NCBI GenBank assembly: GCA_964059195.1
Contig: CAXKWD010000002.1
Coordinates: 154,459,042-154,523,041, forward strand
Source: Ectobius pallidus
Lineage: Eukaryota; Arthropoda; Insecta; Blattodea; Ectobiidae
Direction of reading: 5' to 3'
DNA length: 64,000 nucleotides
Shown: positions 43,206 through 53,203 of the stretch, in pieces
Layout: the number at the start of each line of letters is the position of its first letter
Position numbering within the stretch: position 1 is the stretch's first letter
Notes under the pieces: model-generated
What the model saw: only the letters and a program-made list of their open reading frames with translations
Told to the model about the DNA's origin: nothing
The model's database searches: none
Made by a program: the position numbers and the translations under genes

Positions 43206-45278
43206 GTAATAATAACTGGAGATCTTAATGCACACTCACCGCGTTGGGGATACAATAATACTAATCATGCTGGACGGATAGTAGAAGAATTTCTATATTC
43301 AACGGCATTGGAGCTCCTCTATCATAAAGATGACCCCAAAACTTACATACACTATACACTAACCCAGACCTAGTGCTAGTTTCAATAGATATAATGGAAA
43401 TCACAAAGCGGACGATTTTATCAGATGCAGGCAGCGGACATAGGGCAATTGTAACTCAAACCCCAGTGAACATCAACTATAAATCCCACCCTAAGCAAAA
43501 ACAAATCTTGGAATTTTAAAAGAGCAGACTGGGGGAAATTTACTGACACATTAGAGGAACTAGTTAGTACACTAGAGGACACAAACAATCCTACAAAGAT
43601 GTCCAATGAATTCACAAGAACACTAATAGCTGCTGCTAAAAACTCTATTTGCAGAGGAAAACCAAAACAGTATAAACCATTCTGGAACCAAAACTTACGC
43701 AAACTAAAAACAATATGAGAAGAAGCAAGAAAGAAGGCAGAAGACAGCATGAATGCAAAAGATGTGCAAAATTGGAGGTTACATGCAGCCCAACTCAAAA
43801 GAGAAATAAATAAGAGCAAAAAAGAAGCTTTTACCAACTTTGTACAAGAATTGGACTACAGAACTAACAGTACCAAAATACATAACTATATAAATAAAAT
43901 GATGTTACCCCAATAGCACTCAAAGGGAAGCAATTAACAGATCATTACAAAACAGCAGAGGCATTCACAACGCATTACAAAGAAATTAGTAAATTACAAA
44001 ATAAAAATAAGAGCAAAAACAAAACCTATAAAAAGCAAACTAAACACTGCCAAACCACTAGCCCATACGAACAATTCACACATGATTTCAGAATGCCAGA
44101 CTTAAACCAAGCAATCAAACTGATGAGAAATAAAAAACAGCCAGGGTCAGATAACATACATGCAGAATTTATAAAACATGCCGGACAGAAGGCAAGACTC
44201 TACATGTTATCAATGTTCAATAAGATATGGCAGGGAAAAGGGAATATACCTACCATGTGGAAGAAGGCAACTATAATACCTATACTAAATACCGGAAAAC
44301 CTACAACCAATATAAATAGTTACAGACCAATGTCACTTACATCGATCATTGCAAAAATCATGGAACGATTGGTTATAAGTAGACTAATGTATCACCTTGA
44401 AACGAACAAGTTAATATCTGAACAACAAAATGGATTCAGACCTAACCTATCGACTATTTATCCCATCACTCAATTTATCCAAACAACAAAAGATGCATTT
44501 AACCAAGGACAGAGTATTATAGCTGTCTTCATAGACTTCAGGAATGCCTTTGATAAAGTGTGGAGGGAAAAACTTCTAGATAAAATAAAAACCCTAGGAA
44601 TAGATGGTAATATGTACAACTGGATTAAAAACTTCATCACACAGAGATGGATCAGGACAAGATGGAACAATTCAAACTCGAAATGGAAGCAGACCAAAGC
44701 AGGACTACCAGAAGGCACAGTAACCAGCCCAACCCTCTTCAATCTATTCATAAATGATTTACCAAAACATCTAGATGCAGGAGATGACACCAAAATAACT
44801 ATGTTTGCTGATGATGTAGTCATATATATGAAGATTAACAACAAACAGCTACAAAAAGAAACAATTGAAAGGAAAACAGAACACCTCCTGCAAGCACTCA
44901 CCAAATGGACAAATAACAATAACATGTAGATAAACACAAATAAAACCGTATACGAAATATTTTCCTTAAAACACAAGATTGAAGAACCTGAAATTCAGAT
45001 AGATGACAGACCCATAAAAAAAGCAACAATACAACATATCTAGGATTAACACTTGATAGCAAACTCACAATGAAACACCATATAGACTCAATAACAACAA
45101 AGGCTCAGAAACGCTCAACAATACTGAAAAGGCTAGCAGGAAGTAAATGGGAAGCAAACATGGCTGTATTAAATAACACCTCTACAACATATATCAAGCC
45201 AATTCTCAAACACAGAGGAGAAATAATACTGTTAGGTGACAATACAAGCAGGAAAAAGCTGGAAACTTCCCAAAACAG
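43206..45278 (+). pseudogene. Element A: rest of endonuclease and reverse transcriptase
   Basis: It resumes ITGDLNAHSPRWGYNNTNHA (about 43225), with frame changes near 43345 and 43500, a TGA near 43717 and another break near 43905. RT is open at 44093-44929: MRNKKQPGSDNIHAEFIK, TTNINSYRPMSLTSIIAKIM, VFIDFRNAFDKVW (Asp), AGLPEGTVTSPTLFNLFIND and the active site TMFADDVVIYMK. After a TAG at 44927 the C-terminal region reads KLTMKHHIDSITTKAQKRS. It is cut at 45278 by the RNase H-bearing element and resumes at 49017. Confidence 0.83.
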
Positions 45279-45487
45279 CCCCCCCTAGTAGCCGCAAGAC
45301 CTTGAAGTAGGTGGGGGGGCTTGCGTGTATCTGTGAGCCTGTGGGCTGTACTGGAAGTGGAAACACCGCAGAGTTACTCATGCCAGGGTGGCCACAGGGG
45401 AGATACCAGACGAAGAAGCGGCTAATCAAGCCCAACCCTAAGGTGTAGTGCAATCCGTGCTGAAGGGGTGAATGGCACAGGGCTAAT

Positions 45488-46017
45488 GTGTCTTTAACGG
45501 GGCCTCTGGAAACCAGGCGACCTCCAGAGTATAAGCATGCAGGGCTCTACCTGGGCAGACTGTATAATTCCCTAGCTTCTCGTGGTACCAAAATGGATAC
45601 ACGGAAGGAAATTTCCAAAACAACCTCTGAGGACCACATAAGTGAGCCCTCAGCACAGGTACCCACTTCATTTGATGAGAAAGCTCTTCTAGAGCAAGCC
45701 TCTGATATGGAGATGGGCATCGATCTAAACTCATCAGAGGTGGTCATGTCAACCTCGGCTGGGGAAAAAGAACCTAAGAGACCTACTCCGGGCTTAGAAG
45801 AAGCCACAGAGAAGATGGACAAGCTCAAGGTGAAAACAAATAAACAACTTCTGAGGACCACATATATGAACCCTCAGCATATACAACCATTTCCCTCGAA
45901 AAGGAAGCTGTCTTACAGCAAGCCTCAGACAGGGATATGGAGTATAAGCCACCAAGATCTGGGTAGTAAAGCCTTTTGTAGACCTTGGGAGAATTGTTCT
46001 TCAATACTTAAGAAATA
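45488..46017 (+). pseudogene. ORF1 remnant of the RNase H-bearing element
   Basis: Open from 45488, with a likely start at MDTRKEISKTTSEDH (45592). It is rich in Glu, Lys, Ser and Thr and carries no Cys/His knuckles. It runs directly into the endonuclease start region (SKAFCRPWENCSSILKK then stop). Most of a normal ORF1, including its C-terminal knuckles, is deleted. Confidence 0.6.
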
Positions 46018-46734
46018 GATCTAGCTCTGATTCAAGAGCCCTGGATTAACAGGGGTCGTATTGCAGGGCTAGGAGAATGCCAAGGGAAGTTGATATACTG
46101 CAACAAGGGCACTCATATTAGGAGTTGTATCCTTGTTCGTAACGGTATTCAATGTTTACCTCTTTTGGAATTTTGTTCTAATGACATCACCACGGTGAAG
46201 ATTGACTGCCAAGTAGGAGGAGGGAACAAAGGCCTTATACTGAGCTCTGTTTATCTCCCCTATGATGGTAGCAATCCTCCCACAAGGGAACTAGAGCACT
46301 TGGTCACACACTGTACAAGGAGTGGCGAACAGACCATCTTTGGGTGTGACGCCAACTCTCATCATGAAATTTGGGGAAGCAAGGATATCAATAAAAGGGG
46401 TGATTATCTTTTAGATTTTCTGCTCTCCAACAACCTAAACATACTCAATGTCGGTAACAAGCCTACCTTTGCTAACCACATAGGCCTAAGGCAGGAAGTT
46501 ATCGACATTACTTTCTGTACTGGGTATATTTCCACACAGATTACCGAATGGAGGGTCTTGGATGAACCATCACTTTCGGACCATAACTACATTTCCTTTA
46601 ATATTAATGTAGTCAAAAGAACCAATCCCTACAGGAATCCCAGGAGAACCTGGTGGGATCCCTATAAAGAGGATCTCTCAGGTAGTGGGATCCCTATAAA
46701 GAGGATCTCTCAGGTAGGATTGGGCAGATAGAAG
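46018..46734 (+). pseudogene. Endonuclease domain of the RNase H-bearing element
   Basis: Motifs: LALIQEPWINRGRIAGL (Glu), LILSSVYLPYDGSNPP, IFGCDANSHHEIWGS (Asp/Asn), DYLLDFLLSNNLNIL, EVIDITFC and EPSLSDHNYISFNI (Asp-His). All catalytic positions are present, but the upstream start is lost to the ORF1 deletion. Near 46680 a 20-odd base segment (GTGGGATCCCTATAAAGAGG) is duplicated, shifting the frame. Confidence 0.82.
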
Positions 46735-47530
46735 GGATTAGATCATTTGGTGATATCGACAAGGTCGCCTACTTGACTCAAGAGGCTATACTTGACTGTT
46801 ATCATGATAACTGCCCCATGCAAACGAGGATTAAATCCAAGAAAGTGTCATGGTGGACTCAGGACCTTGAATATAGGAGGCGCAGAGTAAGACATCTCCT
46901 TAACAAGGCTAAAAGAACTAGAGACTGGAGGGAATATCATATAGCCCATACTGAATACAATAAAAGCATACGTAAGGCCAAAAGATCTTCTTGGCAAGCC
47001 TACTGTCAGGAAATATCTAGGAGCAGGAAAATTATAGCCAGCATTCTTGGAGCTACAATGGGAATTGTCGCCACAAGGGGATGCCCACAGGGGGGGGGGT
47101 GTTCTTTCTCCCCTACTGTGGAGTCTCGTGGTGGATGATCTTCTCAAAGAAATGACCCAGGAAGGATATTACATACAAGTGCTATGCAGATGACATAGCA
47201 CTTGTTGTCTTTGGGAAATTTCCCAATACAGTCTCAGACATGATGAATCGTGGTCTGAGGAAAATTCACAACTGGTGCAAGCAGGAAGGCTTGTCTATTA
47301 ATCCTAGCAAAACAGTTATAGTCCCTTTCTCAAACAGGAGGAACTTGAAGGACCTGGGTAAACTTAAACTAGGCAATTCAATCCTGGAATACTTCGAATC
47401 AGTTAAATACCTAGGCCTTGTACTAGATAAGAAACTGACTTGGAACAACCACATCGAAAATACCATTCGTAGAGCTAGATGGTCACTTGTGACCATCAAA
47501 CGCACTATTGGAACAACCTAGGGCCTAAAA
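46735..47530 (+). pseudogene. Deleted RT of the RNase H-bearing element
   Basis: The linker (KKVSWWTQDLEYRRRRVRHL) is followed at about 47060 by a jump straight to the RT palm motif GCPQGG, an in-frame G-run slip, and then the active site YADDIALVVFGKF (about 47188) and KYLGLVLDKKLTWNNHI. The RT fingers and first catalytic Asp block are missing, a deletion of several hundred bases. Confidence 0.82.
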
Positions 47531-48774
47531 CCTCGCATAAGCCATTGGCTATATGTTGCAATGGTCAGGTGCCAGATATGTTATGGTGGCGCAAAAAATT
47601 ACAAATAACTGTAGCAGGAAAATTTACCAAGCTACAGAGACTAGCATGTCTATGTATTACGGGGGCTTTCAGAAGTACTCCTTCCATTGCATTGGAGACT
47701 CTGTTGAACCTCCCACCCATGGACATTTACGTACAAGCGGAGGCCAGGCTCACTGCCCATCGCTTAGTGCAAACAGGGAACTGGAGGAACAGCAGCTCAG
47801 CAACTGCCCATACCTCCATATTAAGCTTCCTGGACATTACAGAGTTGAATATGAGGTCAGATCTCATGAATACTCAACAATGTTCCTTTCCTCCTTTCAA
47901 GACCACTCTTGGTTCTCGAAATGACTGGAGTGGAGGAATTACACCTGATAGAGGACGGGACCAACTTGTGTGGTTCACAGATGGATCCCGCATAGGGGAT
48001 CAATCAGGTGCAGGCATATTCAGCCTATCTCCAAGGACAATACTGCACAGTTTTTCAAGCAGAAATAATTGCTATCTTGAGCTGTGCACTCAGAGGAATT
48101 GAGAGAGGCTACCATGGTAAGCGAATTCTCATCCTCACAGATAGCCAGAGTGCTTTAAAGGCGCTCTCCTCAGACCAGGTAAAATCAAAACTGGTATGGG
48201 AATGTTTGAATTCCCTTACTGCCCTTTCATCCCACAATAGTCTTGAATTAAGGTGGGTGCCTGGGCATCAGGGAATTCTAGGAAATGAAAAAGCAGATCA
48301 ACTGGCAAAAAAGGGTGCACAGATACCCTTTGTTGGCCCTGAACCCGTGGTGGGAATCAGTATAAATACTGCTAAAACCTCGGTTAAAACATGGATCGGG
48401 GAAAGACACCAACTTAGGTGGCAAACCTATCCAGGACAAAGACAGGCCATGAAACTGGCCCTGGGTCCAAGCAACACTCTCTCCTCATCTATCCTAAAAT
48501 TGGACAGAAGAGGAATAAGGAAAGTGGTTGCGTTAATATCTGAATATGGTCACTTCAGCTACATTTACGCAAAGTGGGACTCTATGAGGATGATCCCATC
48601 TGCAGATTATGCAAACAGGATGAAGAGACGGCCTCACACATCCTGTTTGACTGCCCAGCCCTGGGAAGAAAGAGGTTCACTCTCTCTATATCCAGGGAAG
48701 ACCTAGGGAATGAAAAGGACATTAGAACCAAAATACTACACCTTGTTCAAGGAACAGATTTTGGGAAACAATGA
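47531..48774 (+). pseudogene. RNase H domain and C-terminal zinc motif of ORF2
   Basis: RNase H motifs: VWFTDGSRIGDQSGAG (first Asp), FQAEIIAILSCALRG (Glu), ILTDSQSALKAL (Asp) and WVPGHQGILGNEKADQLAKKG (His/Asp). Frame changes occur near 48050 and 48570. The final part reads DDPICRLCKQDEETASHILFDCPAL, the CCHC-like C-terminal motif of such ORF2 proteins. Stops near 47520-47900 break the thumb region. Confidence 0.82.
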
Positions 48775-49005
48775 GATCTTCTCGCCCAATGGGACGAGGC
48801 GCAAACCATAAGCAAGCAGGAGGAAGGAGTTATCCAAATACGCTGCTTGACTGCACTACCCTGGCAAATATCCAGGGAAGACTTTGGGAAAGGAAGCCAA
48901 CAAGAGCTTCTCTACCAAAGGGGCAGCACAATAAGCCTTTTAGGCTGACGTGCGGGAGGTCTCTAAACTCTCTTCAAGCCCCCCGCTATCTAATCTAATC
49001 TAATC
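48775..49005 (+). repeat. 3' UTR and (TAATC)n tail of the RNase H-bearing element
   Basis: A short 3' UTR ends CCCCCGCTATC followed by TAATCTAATCTAATC-type repeats abutting the TCCCAAAACAG duplication. Confidence 0.85.
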
Positions 49006-49016
49006 TCCCAAAACAG

Positions 49017-49171
49017 AATGCTAAGAATAGTAACGGGTGCCATCAAGACAACACCAATCATAGCATTAAGAGTCGCAACAAGTAACAACCCTCTCCAAGA
49101 TGAACATGATATACAAGCATTATCATTACATGAGAAACTAAGTGCAAACAAACATAAACATCCCTGGTACC
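49017..49171 (+). pseudogene. Element A ORF2 C-terminal piece before the MITE
   Basis: It continues after the 11-bp duplication: NRMLRIVTGAIKTTPIIALR ... LHEKLSANKHKHPWY, a typical non-LTR ORF2 C-terminal region. It is interrupted at 49171 by the MITE. Confidence 0.75.
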
Positions 49172-49562
49172 CATGGGCGTAACCAGGCCGACCATATGGG
49201 GGGGTTATAACATCCGCGGGGTCTGAGGGGTATGGAATACCCCCCAGGGAGAGGGGGTCCGGGGGTCCTCCCCCGGAAAATTTTAAAAATTAAGATGCAA
49301 AATAACGAGTTTTAAGCTTCCGGGGGTCCTCCCCCGGAAAATTTTAAAAATTAAAACGCAAAATAACGAATTTTAAGCTACAGGGGGCCCTCCCCCGGAA
49401 AAATTTTAAAAATTAAGACTCAAAATAACGAGTTTTAAGCTTCCCACGCTTTATACTTGTATTAAGTAATTTATGGGCACAAAAAAAATTATAGAATTTT
49501 CCTTTTTTTAATCAATGGGGGGGGGTTCAAACCCCCAAAACCCCAACCTCGGTACGCCTATG
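49172..49562 (+). mobile_element. hAT-type MITE with internal 61-bp tandem repeats
   Basis: The 8-bp target duplication CTGGTACC is at 49164-49171 and 49563-49570. Terminal inverted repeats are CATGGGCGTAACC (left) and CATAGGCGTACCG (right, reverse complement). Inside, about three 61-bp units repeat with the palindromic core GGGGGTCCTCCCCC at 49261, 49322 and 49383. No coding capacity. A left-truncated relative lies at 29806-30071. Confidence 0.88.
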
Positions 49563-49570
49563 CTGGTACC

Positions 49571-49784
49571 AGAACAACACATGTGAAACAACCTTGACAA
49601 CTCAAAAAACCTTTAAGGAAGTAAAAGAACTCAATCCAGAAAGAGCAACAAGCAAAATTCTACCCAACCCACCACTCATAAACCCACTAGAATACATGGA
49701 TATAAAATCAGAATTAACACTCATGCAGTCGATATCCAAATCAAAGGACTTACCAGCTACAATGTTACAAGTTTCCTTAGAAAC
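49571..49784 (+). pseudogene. Element A ORF2 last piece
   Basis: It continues after the MITE: QNNTCETTLTTQKTFKEVKE ... LPATMLQVSLET, then runs into AT-rich sequence at about 49785 where the minus-strand CR1/Jockey-group 3' end begins. Element A therefore lacks a recognisable 3' tail. Confidence 0.65.
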
Positions 49785-50493
49785 TATATTTCATATTTTT
49801 CATATTTATTTGTTAGACCTTTAGGCAGTAGGCCTACAGACTGCAATCGGTCATATAAGCTATTTACATTAATACTTATCAACAACATTACTACTTACAT
49901 TAATACTTATCAACAACAACCTAAGCTATGCTAATTCAATCTATAATTATTTACAATCTTATAAACATATAATTATACGAGTCAATTGTTATACTAATAC
50001 TATAACCTAAGTGACACTAAATGAACAAAGTACCGGTATACTTATAGTTTACACTAATTTCTTACCTTTTTACATCATGTAATTATTTGCACTTAGTTGT
50101 TCTATTCTATTTGTATGTCTGATTCTAGGTATTCTTGAATATTATAAAAAGGATTTTTTTGAAGCCAGGAATATAGTTTTTCTGTAAATAAATTTGGGGA
50201 CATTTCTTGAAGTTTATCTGGTAATTTGTTATATAATGTTATCCCAATATTGTTATGGTATCCTTTTGTTTTGTTTAGCCTACACCTAATTAGATCAAGT
50301 TTATTATGATTTCTAGTCTGATATGTATGTACTTGACTTTGTGTTTGATAGTTTTCTATGATTTTTTTTACTAATGACAAGACATCAAAAATGTATAAAT
50401 TTATTATTGTTAGTATACCTGTCTCTATAAATAGAGGCTTGCAGTGCTCTAATTTTTTAGCATTAGTTATTATTCTAATTGCCTTTTTCTGGA
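49785..50493 (-). pseudogene. CR1/Jockey-group element: ORF2 C-terminus and 3' UTR
   Basis: The minus-strand frame 50500-50102 reads QKKAIRIITNAKKLEHCKPLF, TIINLYIFDVLSLVKKI and a tail of 60 residues ending QIE-stop. The 3' UTR extends to about 49785 and ends in ATATGAAA-type repeats. It is the continuation of the ORF at 56773-58534, split by the TA-flanked insertion (50496-56772). The 3' UTR block TTTAGGCAGTA ... CTGCAATCGGTCA recurs at 58852. Confidence 0.85.
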
Positions 50494-50667
50494 TACCCAC
50501 TCAGCACACATACGTAAAATATATGTAAAATTTACGTTATCCCTAGATCTAGGTAATGTACATCACAAAAATCTACATATAATATACGCTTAAATGTCCC
50601 ACTTTTTTATGTATATTTTACGTCTATTCATGTCAATACAGACATTTAATATATATCAATTATACTT

Positions 50668-53008
50668 CATTCTGTGTGACAACATGAGAATAATCTCAAA
50701 CTACCAAGTGTGTGACAACGTGAACTTTGACTCAGACCACAGGCTAATAAGGATCAAAACAATGATACAAAAGAAGAGGAGATGGTTTGTGAAACCCCGG
50801 CCACTAACACACAGCAACATAGCAGTTGAGATGTATAAAGAAGAGCTTAAGAAACGCCTAGCTGCAAACCCAGAGGAAGAAGCAGTGAGCATCCAAGAGA
50901 AATACAACAGATTAGAAAGCACTATCGTAGCAGCAGCCAAGCAAACAACTCACCCCCCAACAAGCACTAAAAACAGGACCAAACTGACGGAAAAAACGCT
51001 GAGCCTACTCAAACAAAGAGAAGAAAGGCACGCGACGAGGGACGAATCTGAGCAAAATAGATTAGAATACGCAGAACTAAACAGAGTAACAAAAAGAGAG
51101 ATAAGGAAAGATTTAAGGTCATACAATAGGAATAAAGTAGCAGAAATTATCGAAAGTACATCATCAATCCGGAAAGCAAAGAAGGAGATGAGGAAAGGGA
51201 AGCAATGGATGCTGGGTATAAAGGATACAACAGGAAGAAGGACTGCAGTAAGGACAGAAATAATGAAAGCAGCAACAGACTTTTACAGGAACCTATACTC
51301 CAAAGACAGAGCATTAACCACTGGTGAATGGAACAAAGACAGCAACAACCTCAGGGACGAAGAAGTACCACCTATGATGACGAGCGAGATACAAAAGACC
51401 ATACGTGAACTAAAGAATGATAAAATGCCAGGAGATGACGGTTTGACAAATGAGTGTCTAAAACTAGCTGAGGAAGAATTAGCTAAACCCATCACCGAAC
51501 TATTCAACAAGATCTTAAGAACGGAAGTAATACCTCAGGAATGGAAGACCAGCACAATTATACTGCTCCACAAGAAAGGCCCTAAGGACAACATTAACAA
51601 CTATAGGCCCATAAGTCTGTCACCCACACTATATAAAATATTCAGTAAGATAATGACCAGAAGAGTGACAAAAATACTCGATGAGAGTCAACCCCCTGAG
51701 CAGGCAGGGTTCCGCTCAGGATTCAGCACAGCAGACCACTTACAGACATTGAACCAAATACTCGAAAAAGCACAAGAGTTCAACACAAGCCTGTACATAG
51801 CCTTTGTAGACTACACAAAGGCATTTGACTCAGTGGACCAAGGTCAAGTACTACTAGGATTACAAAAACAAGGAGTGCCGCTCAAATACATCCGAATCCT
51901 GGACAAGCTATACGCAAATGCCACAGCAAAAATCAGAATGGATAAAGAAGGAGAGGAATTTCCACTCCAGAAAGGCGTCAAACAGGGCGACCCAATTTCA
52001 CCCAAGCTCTTCACCAGCCTGTTAGAAGAAGTGTTTAAGGAACTGGAATGGGATGAGCTAGGGATAAACATAAATGGACATAACCTCACGCACTTAAGAT
52101 TCGCAGATGATATTGTAATATTCTCAAAATCAGCAGAAGAACTCAGAAAACAACTGGTGGAACTAAACGAGGCAAGCAAGAGAGTAGGTCTCAACATGAA
52201 CCCCAGCAAGACGAAAGTAATGACTAACGACCAGGAAGCAGCAGTTATCGTGGATGCCCACCCCTTGGACTATGTACAGGAATACATCTACCTTGGACAA
52301 ACAGTATCCTTCCACAATACCAGCACGAAAGAAATCAAGAGCAGAATAGCGCAAGCATGGAGGAAATTCTGGGCCCTAAAATTTATACTGGGTGACAAAC
52401 AACAAACACTAGCAACAAAAAGACTCGTCTTAGAACGCTGCATCAACCCTGTACTGTTATATGGGTGTCAGACTTGGTCCATGACTGAAAACGACAAAAC
52501 GTTGTTGAGGAGGTGCCAGAGAAAAATGGAACGTACAATAACAAACATCTCCCTGCATGACAGAATTAGAAGCGAAGAGGTTAGACGTAAGACAGGAATG
52601 ACAGACATCATAGAGACTGCACTTCGACTGAAATGGAAATGGGGCGGCCACCTCTGCCGAATGGACCAAGCAAAATGGACACAGACAGTCACAATGTGGG
52701 ACCCAAGGACTGGCAGGAGATCCGTCGGAAGGCCGAGGGTACGATGGGCTGATTTATTCAAGAAGATAGCGGGTGGCCAGTGGTCCAGAGTAGCAAAATG
52801 CCGACGCACATGGAAGGAGTTAGAGAAACGACTACTCCACGCCGGACATGAATAACGGACACTATACTTCAACAAACAGATGTGACAAGTGAAGTGAAAG
52901 TTCAATCTGTCAGGAGTAGCTCCCCTGGCAGGTTCAAAAGTGAGCTCACCCTGCATCACAGCAGGAGGCCCTTGCCCATAAAGGGATGACACGGGCTTAT
53001 TCTTATTC
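50668..53008 (+). mobile_element. 5'-truncated RTE-clade non-LTR retrotransposon
   Basis: A TTATACTT repeat at 50660-50667 and 53009-53016 is the probable target duplication. The 3' end is a TTATTC run (52997-53008). The endonuclease is lost except for its last motif (DSDHRLIRIKT). The RT ORF is uninterrupted. It lies within the left end of the TA-flanked element. Confidence 0.8.
50684..52855 (+). CDS. RTE ORF2 fragment: reverse transcriptase, open to its stop
   Basis: The frame is open from before 50594, but RTE sequence starts near MRIISNYQVCDNVNFDSDHR (50684). The end of the endonuclease is at 50720-50755, followed by a basic helical linker. RT blocks: LKNDKMPGDDGLTNECLKL, DNINNYRPISLSPTLYKIF, AGFRSGFSTADHL, YIAFVDYTKAFDSVD (Asp), GVKQGDPISPKLFTSL and the active site LRFADDIVIFSKS (about 52097). 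The C-terminal region reads GHLCRMDQAKWTQTVTMWDP and GRPRVRWADLFKKIAG, hallmark motifs of the RTE clade. Over 700 codons without a lesion suggests recent arrival. Confidence 0.9.
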   Translation: MRIISNYQVCDNVNFDSDHRLIRIKTMIQKKRRWFVKPRPLTHSNIAVEMYKEELKKRLAANPEEEAVSIQEKYNRLESTIVAAAKQTTHPPTSTKNRTKLTEKTLSLLKQREERHATRDESEQNRLEYAELNRVTKREIRKDLRSYNRNKVAEIIESTSSIRKAKKEMRKGKQWMLGIKDTTGRRTAVRTEIMKAATDFYRNLYSKDRALTTGEWNKDSNNLRDEEVPPMMTSEIQKTIRELKNDKMPGDDGLTNECLKLAEEELAKPITELFNKILRTEVIPQEWKTSTIILLHKKGPKDNINNYRPISLSPTLYKIFSKIMTRRVTKILDESQPPEQAGFRSGFSTADHLQTLNQILEKAQEFNTSLYIAFVDYTKAFDSVDQGQVLLGLQKQGVPLKYIRILDKLYANATAKIRMDKEGEEFPLQKGVKQGDPISPKLFTSLLEEVFKELEWDELGININGHNLTHLRFADDIVIFSKSAEELRKQLVELNEASKRVGLNMNPSKTKVMTNDQEAAVIVDAHPLDYVQEYIYLGQTVSFHNTSTKEIKSRIAQAWRKFWALKFILGDKQQTLATKRLVLERCINPVLLYGCQTWSMTENDKTLLRRCQRKMERTITNISLHDRIRSEEVRRKTGMTDIIETALRLKWKWGGHLCRMDQAKWTQTVTMWDPRTGRRSVGRPRVRWADLFKKIAGGQWSRVAKCRRTWKELEKRLLHAGHE

Positions 53009-53203
53009 TTATACTTACAATCACATACATACTATTGATGTACAATAATCTATACGTAAAATATATGTAAAGATGATCTATCAAACGTATATTTTACATA
53101 TATAATTTATGTAGCCTAAATACACTGCTTGGTTCACTGCTTGCAAATACATTGGTTCATAAATGTACACTGCTCACATACATTTTACATATACTATCAA
53201 TAC

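Larger units (their letters stand above)
45279..49005 (+). mobile_element. RNase H-bearing non-LTR element (I/Loa/R1-like), internally deleted
   Basis: It is flanked by an 11-bp target duplication TCCCAAAACAG (45268-45278 and 49006-49016). It starts CCCCCCCTAGTAGCC and ends in a (TAATC)n tail (48987-49005). It contains ORF1 scraps, an endonuclease, an RT reduced to its active-site part, and an RNase H domain. The presence of RNase H after RT places it in the I/Loa/R1-type assemblage; the exact clade is not determined. Deletions in ORF1 and RT make it non-functional, but the duplication and tail show it arrived by target-primed reverse transcription. Confidence 0.88.

Noticed and set aside
43421..43837. 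Minus-strand 138-aa hydrophobic protein
   Set aside because: It is the shadow of the plus-strand element A linker between endonuclease and RT.
51844..52992. Several minus-strand ORFs opposite the RTE RT
   Set aside because: They are antisense to a well-supported RT and show no domains of their own.
52856..53203. Separate gene after the RTE ORF
   Set aside because: It holds only the RTE 3' UTR and tail, then TACGTA-rich sequence of the surrounding element.
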